From: an uncultured Oscillospiraceae bacterium
GTDB taxonomy: Bacteria > Bacillota > Clostridia > Oscillospirales > Ruminococcaceae
NCBI GenBank assembly: GCA_900547455.1
Contig: URGV01000001.1
Span: 124,001-188,000 of the forward strand
Direction: 5' to 3'
Length of the DNA stretch: 64,000 bases
Shown one piece after another: positions 25,002 to 32,813 of the stretch. Both the position numbers and the translations under genes were made by a program. The first letter of the stretch is position 1; each line of letters begins with the position of its first letter. The notes under the pieces are model-generated. The model was not told where the DNA came from, did no database searches, and saw nothing but the letters and a program-made list of their open reading frames with translations.

Positions 25002-25802
25002 ATGCTGCAAACAATTTTAGTGCCTGTCTCCATCGTTACTGGAACAGGTCTGATCGCTGGACTTTTGCTGAGCATCGCATCAAAGTTCTTTGCGGTAAAG
25101 GTGGATGAGACAGTCGCAAATCTGCGAGAAGTTTTGCCGGGAGCAAACTGTGGCGCCTGTGGCTGCGCAGGTTGTGACGAGTATGCTTCCAAAATGGCAG
25201 CGGGGGAAGCGCCTCCGAACCTGTGTCCGGTGGGCGGCGCTCCAGTTGCCGCAAAGCTGGGCGAAATTCTGGGCGTTTCGGTCGGCGATATCGAGCCAAA
25301 GCGTGCGGTCGTTAAGTGCCGTGGGCATTTGCAGACCTCTGAGTACATCATGGATTATGATGGTCCCAAGACCTGCAAGGCAGCAAAACTTTACTATAAT
25401 GGAAGAACCAGCTGCAATTTTGCCTGCTTGGGATACGGCGACTGCACCAACGTTTGCGAATATGATGCAATTCATATTGTGGATCACATTGCGAAGGTTG
25501 ATGAGGATAAGTGCATTGGCTGCAGTGCTTGCGCACGGGTTTGCCCGAATTCGATTCTGGAGCTTCTCCCAAGAAGCCAGAAGACATATGTTGCTTGTAT
25601 GAACAAGGACAAGGGAGTGGATACCAGAAAGGTCTGCTCCAATGGCTGCATTGGCTGCAAAAAGTGTGAGCGTGTCTGCGAGTTCGGTGCGATTACAGTG
25701 GAAAATAACTGTGCTCATATCGATCCTGAAAAGTGCACCAACTGTGGAAAATGCGCAGAAGGATGCCCGGTTCATTGTATCCATCTGGAGAATCTGCAGT
25801 AG
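25002..25802 (+). CDS. rnfB: Rnf electron transport complex subunit B (ferredoxin-type)
   Basis: A 266-residue iron-sulfur subunit that accepts electrons from reduced ferredoxin. One N-terminal membrane helix is followed by the four-Cys module CGACGCAGC...CPVGG (residues ~46-73). Ferredoxin-like motifs then follow: CTNVCEY, CIGCSACARVCP, CIGCKKCERVCE, CTNCGKCAEGCP. ATG 25002 follows GAGGAGG. A terminator follows, closing the rnf operon. Confidence 0.95.
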   Translation: MLQTILVPVSIVTGTGLIAGLLLSIASKFFAVKVDETVANLREVLPGANCGACGCAGCDEYASKMAAGEAPPNLCPVGGAPVAAKLGEILGVSVGDIEPKRAVVKCRGHLQTSEYIMDYDGPKTCKAAKLYYNGRTSCNFACLGYGDCTNVCEYDAIHIVDHIAKVDEDKCIGCSACARVCPNSILELLPRSQKTYVACMNKDKGVDTRKVCSNGCIGCKKCERVCEFGAITVENNCAHIDPEKCTNCGKCAEGCPVHCIHLENLQ

Positions 25803-25809
25803 TAATAGT

Positions 25810-25847
25810 AAAAAAGGGGGGAGTGTCAGTCTCCCTCTTTTTTTATC
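25810..25847 (+). terminator. Terminator of the rnf operon
   Basis: AAAAAGGGGGGAG pairs with CTCCCTCTTTTT around TGTCAGT, with a T7 tail. Confidence 0.88.
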
Positions 25848-25889
25848 TACTTAAAACAAAAAAATTGCCAATTTTTGAAAAAAAATCAC

Positions 25890-25917
25890 TTGAAACTTCC
25901 CTTTTTTGTGCTATACT
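25890..25917 (+). promoter_or_regulatory. Promoter of the M24 aminopeptidase gene
   Basis: TTGAAA, 16-base spacer, TATACT with extended -10 TGC. Confidence 0.65.
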
Positions 25918-25995
25918 GATAAAGGAAAGAGAAGAAAGTGCCCTCACTTTTTCCTTTTTCAAATTTCCATTAGGAAAATGGAGGAAATAGAAGAA

Positions 25996-27783
25996 ATGAC
26001 CACAAATGAAAAGATTGCAAAAGTCCGTGAAAAAATGGCGGAGAACAAAATCGATGCGGTGATTATCCCAAGTGCAGATCCGCATATGAGCGAATACTTT
26101 TCGGATCACTGGAAAACCAGGGCATGGCTGTCCGGATTCACAGGTTCTGCAGGAACTTTCGTGATTACTAAATCGGTCGCCGGCCTGTGGGCAGATGGGC
26201 GCTACTATGTGCAGGCAGAAAGACAGCTTGCAGGCAGCGAAGGTGTCCTTTTTAAAATGAATGAGCCGGAAACTCCAAAGGTTCCGGAGTATCTTGTTAA
26301 AGAATTGTCGGAAAATGCGGTTGTTGGCATCAATGGAGAGCTTTTCTCTGCCGCTTATATCAAGAGCATGCAGGAGGCCTTTGCTAAAAAGAATATTCAG
26401 ATCAACAACCAGGTTGATTACGCAAACGATCTTTGGGAGGATCGTCCGGCAGAAAGCGCTACGGAAATTTATACTTTGCCTGTAAAATATGCGGGAAAGA
26501 CCGCTGCAGAGAAAATCGGCGAGTTGCGTGAAAAACTGTCTGAACATGATGCAGATGCCATTTTTATCAATGCTCTGGACGGCATTGCGTGGCTGTATAA
26601 TATCCGCGCAAACGATGTGGCCTGCACACCAGTTGCAGTAGCCTATGCCTATGTTTCCAAAGACAATGCGATCCTGTTTACAAATACGAAACGTGTCAGT
26701 GAGGATGTACTTCGAGTCCTTTCGGAAAATGGAATTACTCTGCGCCCTTATGAGTCTGTCTTCGAATATGCAGCGGGTATCAGCAAACAACTGACTGTCC
26801 TCTGCGACGAAAAGGAAATGAACTACAGCCTGTACCATACCATCTGCGGCAACGAGAATCTGACCATCTGCTCAGCAGACGACCCGGTCAAGCTGATGAA
26901 GTCGGTCAAAAATGAGGTCGAGACAAAGAATACTTATGAGGCATATCTGCAGGATGGTATTGCAGAAGCGGAATTTTACGGCTGGCTGTACGAGGCCTTG
27001 GAGAAAGGGGAAACCATCACCGAGTATCAAGCTTCTGAAAAGCTTTACTCCTTCCGTCAACAGCGGGAAAACTTCAAAGGAGACAGCTTTACAGCTATAA
27101 TTGCTTACCGTGACAACGCTGCAATGATGCATTATGCTCCGAAAGCGGAGGACTCTGCGGTGATCAACAGAAGCCACTTCCTGCTCAACGACAGCGGCGG
27201 TCAGTATCTGACCGGTACAACCGATACAACCAGAACCTTCCCAATGGGAGAGCTGACCGACGAGGAGCGACGCGATTACACCTTGGTTCTCAAAAGCGTT
27301 ATCGCACTCAGCACGGCTGTCTTTAAGGAAGGAACTGTCGGTTACGGCTTGGATATTCTCAGTAGGGAAGTCCTGTGGAAATATGGCCTGGATTACCGCT
27401 GCGGCACTGGTCACGGCGTCGGCTATATGCTCAACGTACATGAAGGCCCACAGGGCTTGGGAGAGCGCACCGTGAAACTGCAGCCAGGTATGGTATTAAC
27501 CATTGAGCCAGGAATTTATACCGAGGGCAGCCACGGTATCCGCACAGAAAATACAGCTGTTGTGGTCGAGGCAAACAAGACCGAATACGGTCAGTTCTAC
27601 CGTTTCGATACCTTCACCGTAGTTCCAATCGATGCTTCTCCGCTGAAGCTGGAAATGATGACTCAGGAGGAAATCGATTGGCTGAATGCCTTTAATAAAC
27701 GAGCCTATGAAGCAGTCGCTCCGTACGTCAGCGAGCGCGCAAAGAAGTGGCTCCAGAAGGTTGCTGCTCCGGTTGAAAAGTAA
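25996..27783 (+). CDS. Xaa-Pro aminopeptidase, M24 family (long form)
   Basis: A 595-residue cytoplasmic metallopeptidase that removes N-terminal residues preceding proline. Two creatinase-like N-terminal domains occupy ~residues 1-300 and the pita-bread catalytic domain ~305-540. Dinuclear metal ligands are visible as the Asp pair in GGQYLTGTTDTTRTF, the His in GTGHGVGYMLNVHEGP, and the Glu residues in EPGIYTEGSHGIRTEN. The length is typical of the APP1-like long form. I chose ATG 25996, with GGAGG eleven bases before; the frame is open to 25906 but earlier starts are poorly placed. Confidence 0.93.
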   Translation: MTTNEKIAKVREKMAENKIDAVIIPSADPHMSEYFSDHWKTRAWLSGFTGSAGTFVITKSVAGLWADGRYYVQAERQLAGSEGVLFKMNEPETPKVPEYLVKELSENAVVGINGELFSAAYIKSMQEAFAKKNIQINNQVDYANDLWEDRPAESATEIYTLPVKYAGKTAAEKIGELREKLSEHDADAIFINALDGIAWLYNIRANDVACTPVAVAYAYVSKDNAILFTNTKRVSEDVLRVLSENGITLRPYESVFEYAAGISKQLTVLCDEKEMNYSLYHTICGNENLTICSADDPVKLMKSVKNEVETKNTYEAYLQDGIAEAEFYGWLYEALEKGETITEYQASEKLYSFRQQRENFKGDSFTAIIAYRDNAAMMHYAPKAEDSAVINRSHFLLNDSGGQYLTGTTDTTRTFPMGELTDEERRDYTLVLKSVIALSTAVFKEGTVGYGLDILSREVLWKYGLDYRCGTGHGVGYMLNVHEGPQGLGERTVKLQPGMVLTIEPGIYTEGSHGIRTENTAVVVEANKTEYGQFYRFDTFTVVPIDASPLKLEMMTQEEIDWLNAFNKRAYEAVAPYVSERAKKWLQKVAAPVEK

Positions 27784-27875
27784 AAACACCTAAGAAGTGA
27801 GCAATAAAAAACGATTTTGAAGCTTATTTCATCCTTTAGAAAACTCCTGATCTACAGAATAAAAAGGAGAAAAAC

Positions 27876-28358
27876 ATGCTGAGACTGGAAAAGATAACTG
27901 GGAAAAATGTGTGGAGCATTTTGAAACTGCGTGTATCCGAAGACCAGGAAAGCTTTGTCGCGCCAAATGATATCAGCATCATCGAAGCCTATACAGCCAT
28001 AACCGGAAATGGATATGCCTTTCCTTTTGGAATATATGAGGGGGAGACGCCAGTTGGATTCTTGATGATCGGATTTGATGCAGACGATTGTTGGGAGGAT
28101 GCTCCGTCCATAGCCAGGGGGAATTACAATCTTTGGAGACTGATGATCGACAAAAACTACCAGAACAAAGGGTACGGAAAAGAAGCAGTCAGATTAGCAT
28201 TGGAATTCATCAAAACCTTTCCATGTGGCAAAGCGGATTTTTGCTGGTTGTCTTATGAACCTAAAAATGAAATTGCCAGCCGACTATACTACTCGTTCGG
28301 ATTTGTCGAAACGGGAGAAATGGATGGTGATGAGATAATCGCCGTGCTGAAGCTGTAA
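27876..28358 (+). CDS. GNAT family N-acetyltransferase (spermidine acetyltransferase-like)
   Basis: A 160-residue acetyl-CoA-dependent acetyltransferase. The acetyl-CoA loop appears as NYQNKGYGKEAVRLAL near residue 90, preceded by the strand NLWRLMID. The overall pattern (SEDQESFVAPND, then YEGETPVGFLMIG) resembles the BltD/PaiA group that acetylates polyamines, but the substrate is an inference. ATG 27876 follows AAAGGAG. A bidirectional terminator separates it from the convergent tag gene. Confidence 0.82.
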   Translation: MLRLEKITGKNVWSILKLRVSEDQESFVAPNDISIIEAYTAITGNGYAFPFGIYEGETPVGFLMIGFDADDCWEDAPSIARGNYNLWRLMIDKNYQNKGYGKEAVRLALEFIKTFPCGKADFCWLSYEPKNEIASRLYYSFGFVETGEMDGDEIIAVLKL

Positions 28359-28390
28359 TTCTCCATCCGAAAAGCAAAGAAAATCTACAT

Positions 28391-28441
28391 GAGAAGCCAA
28401 AGGCCCGATAAGGTTTTCACCTATCGGGCCTTTAGCTTCTC
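28391..28441. terminator. Bidirectional terminator
   Basis: GAGAAGC...AAAGGCCCGATA pairs with TATCGGGCCTTT...GCTTCTC; it serves the convergent acetyltransferase and tag genes. Confidence 0.88.
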
Positions 28442-28443
28442 TG

Positions 28444-29001
28444 TCAACATGGTGATAAGAAACAGCAGGATTCATGAGAGTTGATGATGCCGACCGCCTG
28501 CAGGTAGGAGTAGATAGTGACGCTCCCAACAAATTTCATTCCGCGCCTTTTTAAGTCAGCTGAAATCTGATCGGAAAGGGGAGAGCGGCTGCATCCAATT
28601 TCCCGCAACGTCTTTCCGCCGGTCCAGCCCCATAAGTAATTTGCAAAGCTGCCATATTCTTCACGGATTTTATAAAAGACACAAGCATTGATAACAGCAG
28701 CTTGTATCTTTGCCTTGTGCCGAACAATGCGGGAGTCATTTTGCAGGCGAATAAGATCATCTTCTCCGTAAAGACGAATTCGATCGAAGTCGAAATGATT
28801 GAATGCTTCTCGAAAACCTTCGCGTTTATTCAAAATACACTCCCACGATAATCCGGCCTGAAAAGATTCCAGCAGCAACATTTCGAAAAGCTTTTGATCT
28901 TCAAAAACAGGCACGCCCCATTCCTCGTCGTGGTAACGGAGATAGCGTTCGTTGTGAGGGTTTGCCCAGTGACATCTTGTTTTTCCATCCGGCCAATTCA
29001 T
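28444..29001 (-). CDS. tag: DNA-3-methyladenine glycosylase I
   Basis: A 185-residue base-excision enzyme that removes 3-methyladenine from alkylated DNA. The family core YHDEEWGVPVFEDQKLFEMLLLESFQAGLSW (positions ~23-53) is unmistakable. The zinc ligands match those of E. coli Tag: Cys10, His24, and the C-terminal His...Cys of the NSHESCC segment. ATG 29001 follows AAGGAGC. It lies 15 bases after the MGMT-like gene, making a small alkylation-repair operon. Confidence 0.95.
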   Translation of the reverse strand: MNWPDGKTRCHWANPHNERYLRYHDEEWGVPVFEDQKLFEMLLLESFQAGLSWECILNKREGFREAFNHFDFDRIRLYGEDDLIRLQNDSRIVRHKAKIQAAVINACVFYKIREEYGSFANYLWGWTGGKTLREIGCSRSPLSDQISADLKRRGMKFVGSVTIYSYLQAVGIINSHESCCFLSPC

Positions 29002-29016
29002 CTTTACAGCTCCTTT

Positions 29017-29325
29017 TCAGCATTGCCATTGATGATGTTTGAGGTCGACACAGCCATTGGCCTTTAGCGTAATCCCTTCCTTTTCCAGCAGAAAACGCTG
29101 CTCCGGCCATCCAGGAGCAAGCCGGCCCGCATGATTCACCACCCGATGGCATGGGTAGTCGCCGTAATATTCTGCCGTGCTCAGCACCCGGCCGACCAGC
29201 CGGGCATTTTTCTCCCGCCCAATGAGGCGCGCAACCTGTCCGTAGGTGGCGACATAGCCTTCGGGGATCTCCTCAACCACCGAAAGAATCTGATAAATCA
29301 GGTCCTCCTTCAGAATCGATTTCAT
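29017..29325 (-). CDS. MGMT-family protein, DNA-binding domain only, active Cys retained
   Basis: A 102-residue protein matching only the C-terminal domain of O6-alkylguanine-DNA alkyltransferases (VVEEIPEGYVATYGQVARLIG; GRVLST). The active-site motif is PCHRVVN with Cys59. True alkyltransferase-like proteins have Trp or another residue there, so this one could accept an alkyl group or act as a damage sensor (inference). It lacks the N-terminal domain of Ada/Ogt. It is upstream of tag on the same strand, 15 bases apart. Confidence 0.88.
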   Translation of the reverse strand: MKSILKEDLIYQILSVVEEIPEGYVATYGQVARLIGREKNARLVGRVLSTAEYYGDYPCHRVVNHAGRLAPGWPEQRFLLEKEGITLKANGCVDLKHHQWQC

Positions 29326-29357
29326 TTTGTGACTTCACTACCTTTTCCTGAATTTAT

Positions 29358-29392
29358 CACACCCCCCTCTGTATCATGCAGAGGGGGGTGTG
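29358..29392. repeat. Perfect 14-bp inverted repeat (hairpin)
   Basis: CACACCCCCCTCTG (29358-29371) and CAGAGGGGGGTGTG (29379-29392) around a 7-base loop, between the transglutaminase and MGMT-like genes. No T run follows on either strand, so it may be an RNA-stabilising or processing hairpin, or a weak terminator. Confidence 0.7.
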
Positions 29393-29411
29393 GTATAAGG
29401 GGATCAGTGTT

Positions 29412-31997
29412 TTATTCCGAAAGAATCTTGATCAGCAGATCACCCATGCCGACGTTGTAACCGCTGGTGGCAAAGATGCCGTTCAGCCCTGGTTTTGTCA
29501 CAATGATCAGAGGCAGCTTGTCCGGGTCGACATACATTCTTCTGGCAAGAGAGGAGACATTGTCGCGGAAATCGTCATAGCAGATGATGACCTTTGGCAA
29601 CAGTTCCAGCGCCTTTGCGAGGGTGTGGTTCTGCTTGGCCTGCTCGCTGCGCAGAATGAAAATGAGCTGCGCGTCCAGCTTGTTGTAGCGCTCGTGATGC
29701 TCGATCAGTTCGTTCAGGATATGCTCGGTCGGCTCTTTTCCTTCCTCCAGCCAGAACAGAATATTGGCGTGGTCGGCGGTCAGCTTTTCAGCTTCAATCT
29801 TGCCACCTTTTTCGTCTTTCAACGAGAACGGCAGGATGTCCATGTTCTCCAGCATATCGGAGATCTTGGTGTCGCGCAGACGGATGGTGATCGAATCAGC
29901 TTTGTCTTCCGCTACAGTAAAACGATACTCTTTGGTGAAAAGGCTGCCGTTCGGCATTCTTTTTGCGGTAATCAGGCGATACTCACCGGGGGTAAGCTCG
30001 ACGGAAAGCTGATTGTTTTTCCATTCGCGTTCGCTGAGGTTGAGGGTGGTGTAGATGCCATCACGCAGCAGAGCGATGCTCCAATTCTGGAAGTAAACCC
30101 ACTTGGTATCGTCGCCGGATTGGATGGTGAAGGGGAGAACCTTGCCCTGTTCAGCCTGTTCCACGTTGTGGAAAGTGCCTTCGCTCCAGTACTGAACAGA
30201 ATGGGTTTCAGGGTTGATGCGTGCGGGGATTCCCAGGGTACGGCAAACGGCGGTAAAGAGCACCTTCTTGGAGAGGTGAGAGCCAAAGCCAACTTTCAGC
30301 AGGGCGGTTGGAACGGCGATCAGGGAGCCGTATTCGCGGCTGTCGTGGGAGGAGATGTGCTCCAGAATCCAATTCCAAAGCTTTTGCGGATCAGCGGCAA
30401 AGGCTGCTTTCTGCTCTGTGGAGAAAGCCTTCTGGATACCCTCACGCCATCCGGTCAGCTTTTCGGTATCGACGCGAGGGGAGAGAACATAGGAAATATA
30501 GATTTCTTCCGGCAGGCTGCCCTGTGCAGGGGCCAAAGCCATGTGCTGCTCCAGTACATCCGCACACAGATCGGTCATGTCCTTGACAGTCAACACATGC
30601 AGCAGCTTTGCACGCAGCTCCATCTGGGAAGCATCGGGAGCGGCAGCGAGGAATTTCTTCACCTCATCCGCATTTCCTTTGGCGTCAAAGAGGGCTTTGG
30701 CTGCGTAGTCAGCACAAACACCGCTAAGCCCAAGCGCTTTTGCCGCTTCGGCAGCGGAGGCCTCAGTGTGGAAGGTTGCTTCCTTCTGGTGCAGCAGGGC
30801 AGCGGCGGCGTCAAAGCGCTGCTGCTGACGCGCCTTCTGCTCGTCGGTCAGCCGGACAGCAAATTTCATGTTGTCCTTTGGAGGAACAACGTCGTATTCT
30901 TCTCCCTGAAGCTCTTCAGTCTGGGTGGAGCTGGCAGCGGAAAAATCGATGGTGATCGACGATTCCTTGCGGGAATCGACCAGGCGGGTAACAAACTTTC
31001 CATCCTTGACCGCATGGATGTGCAGGTCACCCAGACCCAATGTGATGGAGGCTTCTCCGTTGTCATCCGAAATCAGGGTGGAGATAGGGAAGAATTCGGA
31101 GTAGTTGAGCAGCTCAACGCGCAGGGTGACACCGGGAACCGGTTTGCCATCGTCGACAACCTTGATCGAGAATTTCTGGGTGTCGGCATAGCGGGGAAGC
31201 TCATTGCAGACGGTGGTCAATCCCTCGTGGGTGACAATTTCCTCATTCTCCACATAGTCGGAGAACATGCGGCTGTGAATAATCATCGCGCGGGACGCAG
31301 CTGCAGTAAACCAACCCTTGTCCAGCACTTCTTCCGGCTCACACGCGCCGAGGTAATGCCAGTCTCCGTCGCACCAGACCTCAATCCAGGCATGGTTGTC
31401 GTCGCAGTGCGGCCATCTTGGGGTGTAAATCTGACGGGTAGGGATACCGACGCTGCGGAAAGCAGTGGTGGCAAAGGTGGATTCCTCACCACAGCGGCCG
31501 TAGGCGCAGCGCAGGACGGTCATTGGGTTGGCGGTTCTGCCATCGGTGGTGCGATAGGTTGCGTTTTCAAAGCACCAGTAGTTGAGTTCGAGAGCGGCAT
31601 CCTTCATGCTGGAAGTCTTGTTGGTCTCCACCAGACGAGGCCAGCACATATCGTAGAAGGCGCGGCGGCAGTCAACGATGTCCTCGGTGTTGACGCGGTA
31701 GTACAGCACATGGTTGAGGAAGATGTCCTCTGGAATGGTTTTGCACCAAGCCACATTTTCCCGAAGGAAAAGCGCGTGGTCAACATATTTTAAAAACAGG
31801 GAAAAGTCATAGTTGGCGATGTCGCTGATCGGCATGGTGCCGTACAAAAATTTCATGCAGATGCGCTGCGCGTCGCTGCACTGTGCAAGCCCTTCCTCGA
31901 TTTCCTGCTCACGTCCGCCGAAGAAAGGACGGGTCGCTTCAAAATACTCCTCCGCTTTTTGAACAAGCTGGGAGCTGAATGGGATATCACAAGACAT
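29412..31997 (-). CDS. Cytoplasmic transglutaminase-domain protein with thioredoxin-like C-terminus
   Basis: An 861-residue protein without signal peptide or membrane segment. Residues ~125-225 form a transglutaminase/protease-like fold with Cys169 (GRCGEES) and His202 (NHAWIEVW), so the catalytic pair is intact. Next are a carboxypeptidase-regulatory-like beta domain (~275-355) and a helical region. A second transglutaminase-like fold follows (VLFTAVCRTLGIPARI), in which the nucleophile position reads GSHLSKK and is probably dead. The last ~115 residues look thioredoxin-like (ILFWLEEGKEPTEHIL; KLPLIIVTK) without CxxC. The function is unknown; peptide deglycosylation or peptide cleavage is possible. 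It follows cutC by 48 bases in a pepA-cutC operon. Confidence 0.8.
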   Translation of the reverse strand: MSCDIPFSSQLVQKAEEYFEATRPFFGGREQEIEEGLAQCSDAQRICMKFLYGTMPISDIANYDFSLFLKYVDHALFLRENVAWCKTIPEDIFLNHVLYYRVNTEDIVDCRRAFYDMCWPRLVETNKTSSMKDAALELNYWCFENATYRTTDGRTANPMTVLRCAYGRCGEESTFATTAFRSVGIPTRQIYTPRWPHCDDNHAWIEVWCDGDWHYLGACEPEEVLDKGWFTAAASRAMIIHSRMFSDYVENEEIVTHEGLTTVCNELPRYADTQKFSIKVVDDGKPVPGVTLRVELLNYSEFFPISTLISDDNGEASITLGLGDLHIHAVKDGKFVTRLVDSRKESSITIDFSAASSTQTEELQGEEYDVVPPKDNMKFAVRLTDEQKARQQQRFDAAAALLHQKEATFHTEASAAEAAKALGLSGVCADYAAKALFDAKGNADEVKKFLAAAPDASQMELRAKLLHVLTVKDMTDLCADVLEQHMALAPAQGSLPEEIYISYVLSPRVDTEKLTGWREGIQKAFSTEQKAAFAADPQKLWNWILEHISSHDSREYGSLIAVPTALLKVGFGSHLSKKVLFTAVCRTLGIPARINPETHSVQYWSEGTFHNVEQAEQGKVLPFTIQSGDDTKWVYFQNWSIALLRDGIYTTLNLSEREWKNNQLSVELTPGEYRLITAKRMPNGSLFTKEYRFTVAEDKADSITIRLRDTKISDMLENMDILPFSLKDEKGGKIEAEKLTADHANILFWLEEGKEPTEHILNELIEHHERYNKLDAQLIFILRSEQAKQNHTLAKALELLPKVIICYDDFRDNVSSLARRMYVDPDKLPLIIVTKPGLNGIFATSGYNVGMGDLLIKILSE

Positions 31998-32045
31998 AAG
32001 ATGTCCTCCTTATCAAAGTAAACTGTCGGATCGGTAAAATGGGGG

Positions 32046-32798
32046 TTATCGAACGGCCTGGTCCAGAACCTTGCGCGCCTTGGCAATCTCTTCGGCGCTG
32101 GTCTGCCAGATGGTGTATTCGCTCATCATCGGCAGGCCCATGCTGACGTCCTCTTTGCGGTAGGTCATAGGGCTGTCCAGCGTGATTTTGCCGGACATGT
32201 GGAAGGAGGTCGCGCCGGTCTGCGGCGCAAGCTGCTCAATCACGCTAGCCTTAACGCCGCTGCCGATCAGGATATCGACGTCGCCATTAGCTGCTTTAAC
32301 CAGTTCCTGAAGTAGTTGAGAGCCTTCGATGGCGGTATTTTTCTGGCCGGAAGTCAGGATGGTATCGATGCCCAGCTCCTTTGCCTGCTGCAGAGCCTGC
32401 ATGGGGTCAGCGCAGACATCGAAAGCCCGGTGCAGGGTTACGCTCAATGGCCCAGCTTCCTCCATCAGAATTTTCATGCGTTCAACATCCAGACTGCCGT
32501 CCGGCTTGAGGATGCCGATAACGACGCCGTCCGCTCCGGCTTCCCGAAACATTTTGACGTCGCGGCGGATGATTTCGAACTCCTCGTCGGTATAGCAGAA
32601 ATCGCCGAAGCGGGGACGGATTAAAACATTGATCAAAATATCACATTGTTCGCGGATGCGGTGATAGAGGTTGATATCCGGAGTGGTGCCTCCAATAATC
32701 AGGTTGGCGCACAGCTCCAGGCGGTCTGCGCCTCCTTTTTTGGCGGCGAGGGCGGATTCAACACAGTCAACACAACATTCCAACAGTGGTTTTTTCAT
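32046..32798 (-). CDS. cutC: CutC family protein
   Basis: A 250-residue TIM-barrel protein of the family once linked to copper homeostasis, whose biochemical activity remains uncertain. The start LLECCVDCVESALAAKKGGADRLELCANL and the motif RPRFGDFCYTDEEFEIIRRD are diagnostic, as is SGQKNTAIEG near residue 155. ATG 32798 is spaced from GAGAGGTG; an in-frame GTG at 32807 overlaps that site. It starts 15 bases after the leucyl aminopeptidase stop, so the two are cotranscribed. Confidence 0.92.
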   Translation of the reverse strand: MKKPLLECCVDCVESALAAKKGGADRLELCANLIIGGTTPDINLYHRIREQCDILINVLIRPRFGDFCYTDEEFEIIRRDVKMFREAGADGVVIGILKPDGSLDVERMKILMEEAGPLSVTLHRAFDVCADPMQALQQAKELGIDTILTSGQKNTAIEGSQLLQELVKAANGDVDILIGSGVKASVIEQLAPQTGATSFHMSGKITLDSPMTYRKEDVSMGLPMMSEYTIWQTSAEEIAKARKVLDQAVR

Positions 32799-32813
32799 GA
32801 CAAACACCTCTCT

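Noticed and set aside
29376..31793. An 805-codon plus-strand frame opposite the transglutaminase gene
   Set aside because: The minus strand has conserved domains, catalytic residues and a proper start. The plus frame has none and is Gly/Val/Gln-rich in the way expected of an antisense shadow.
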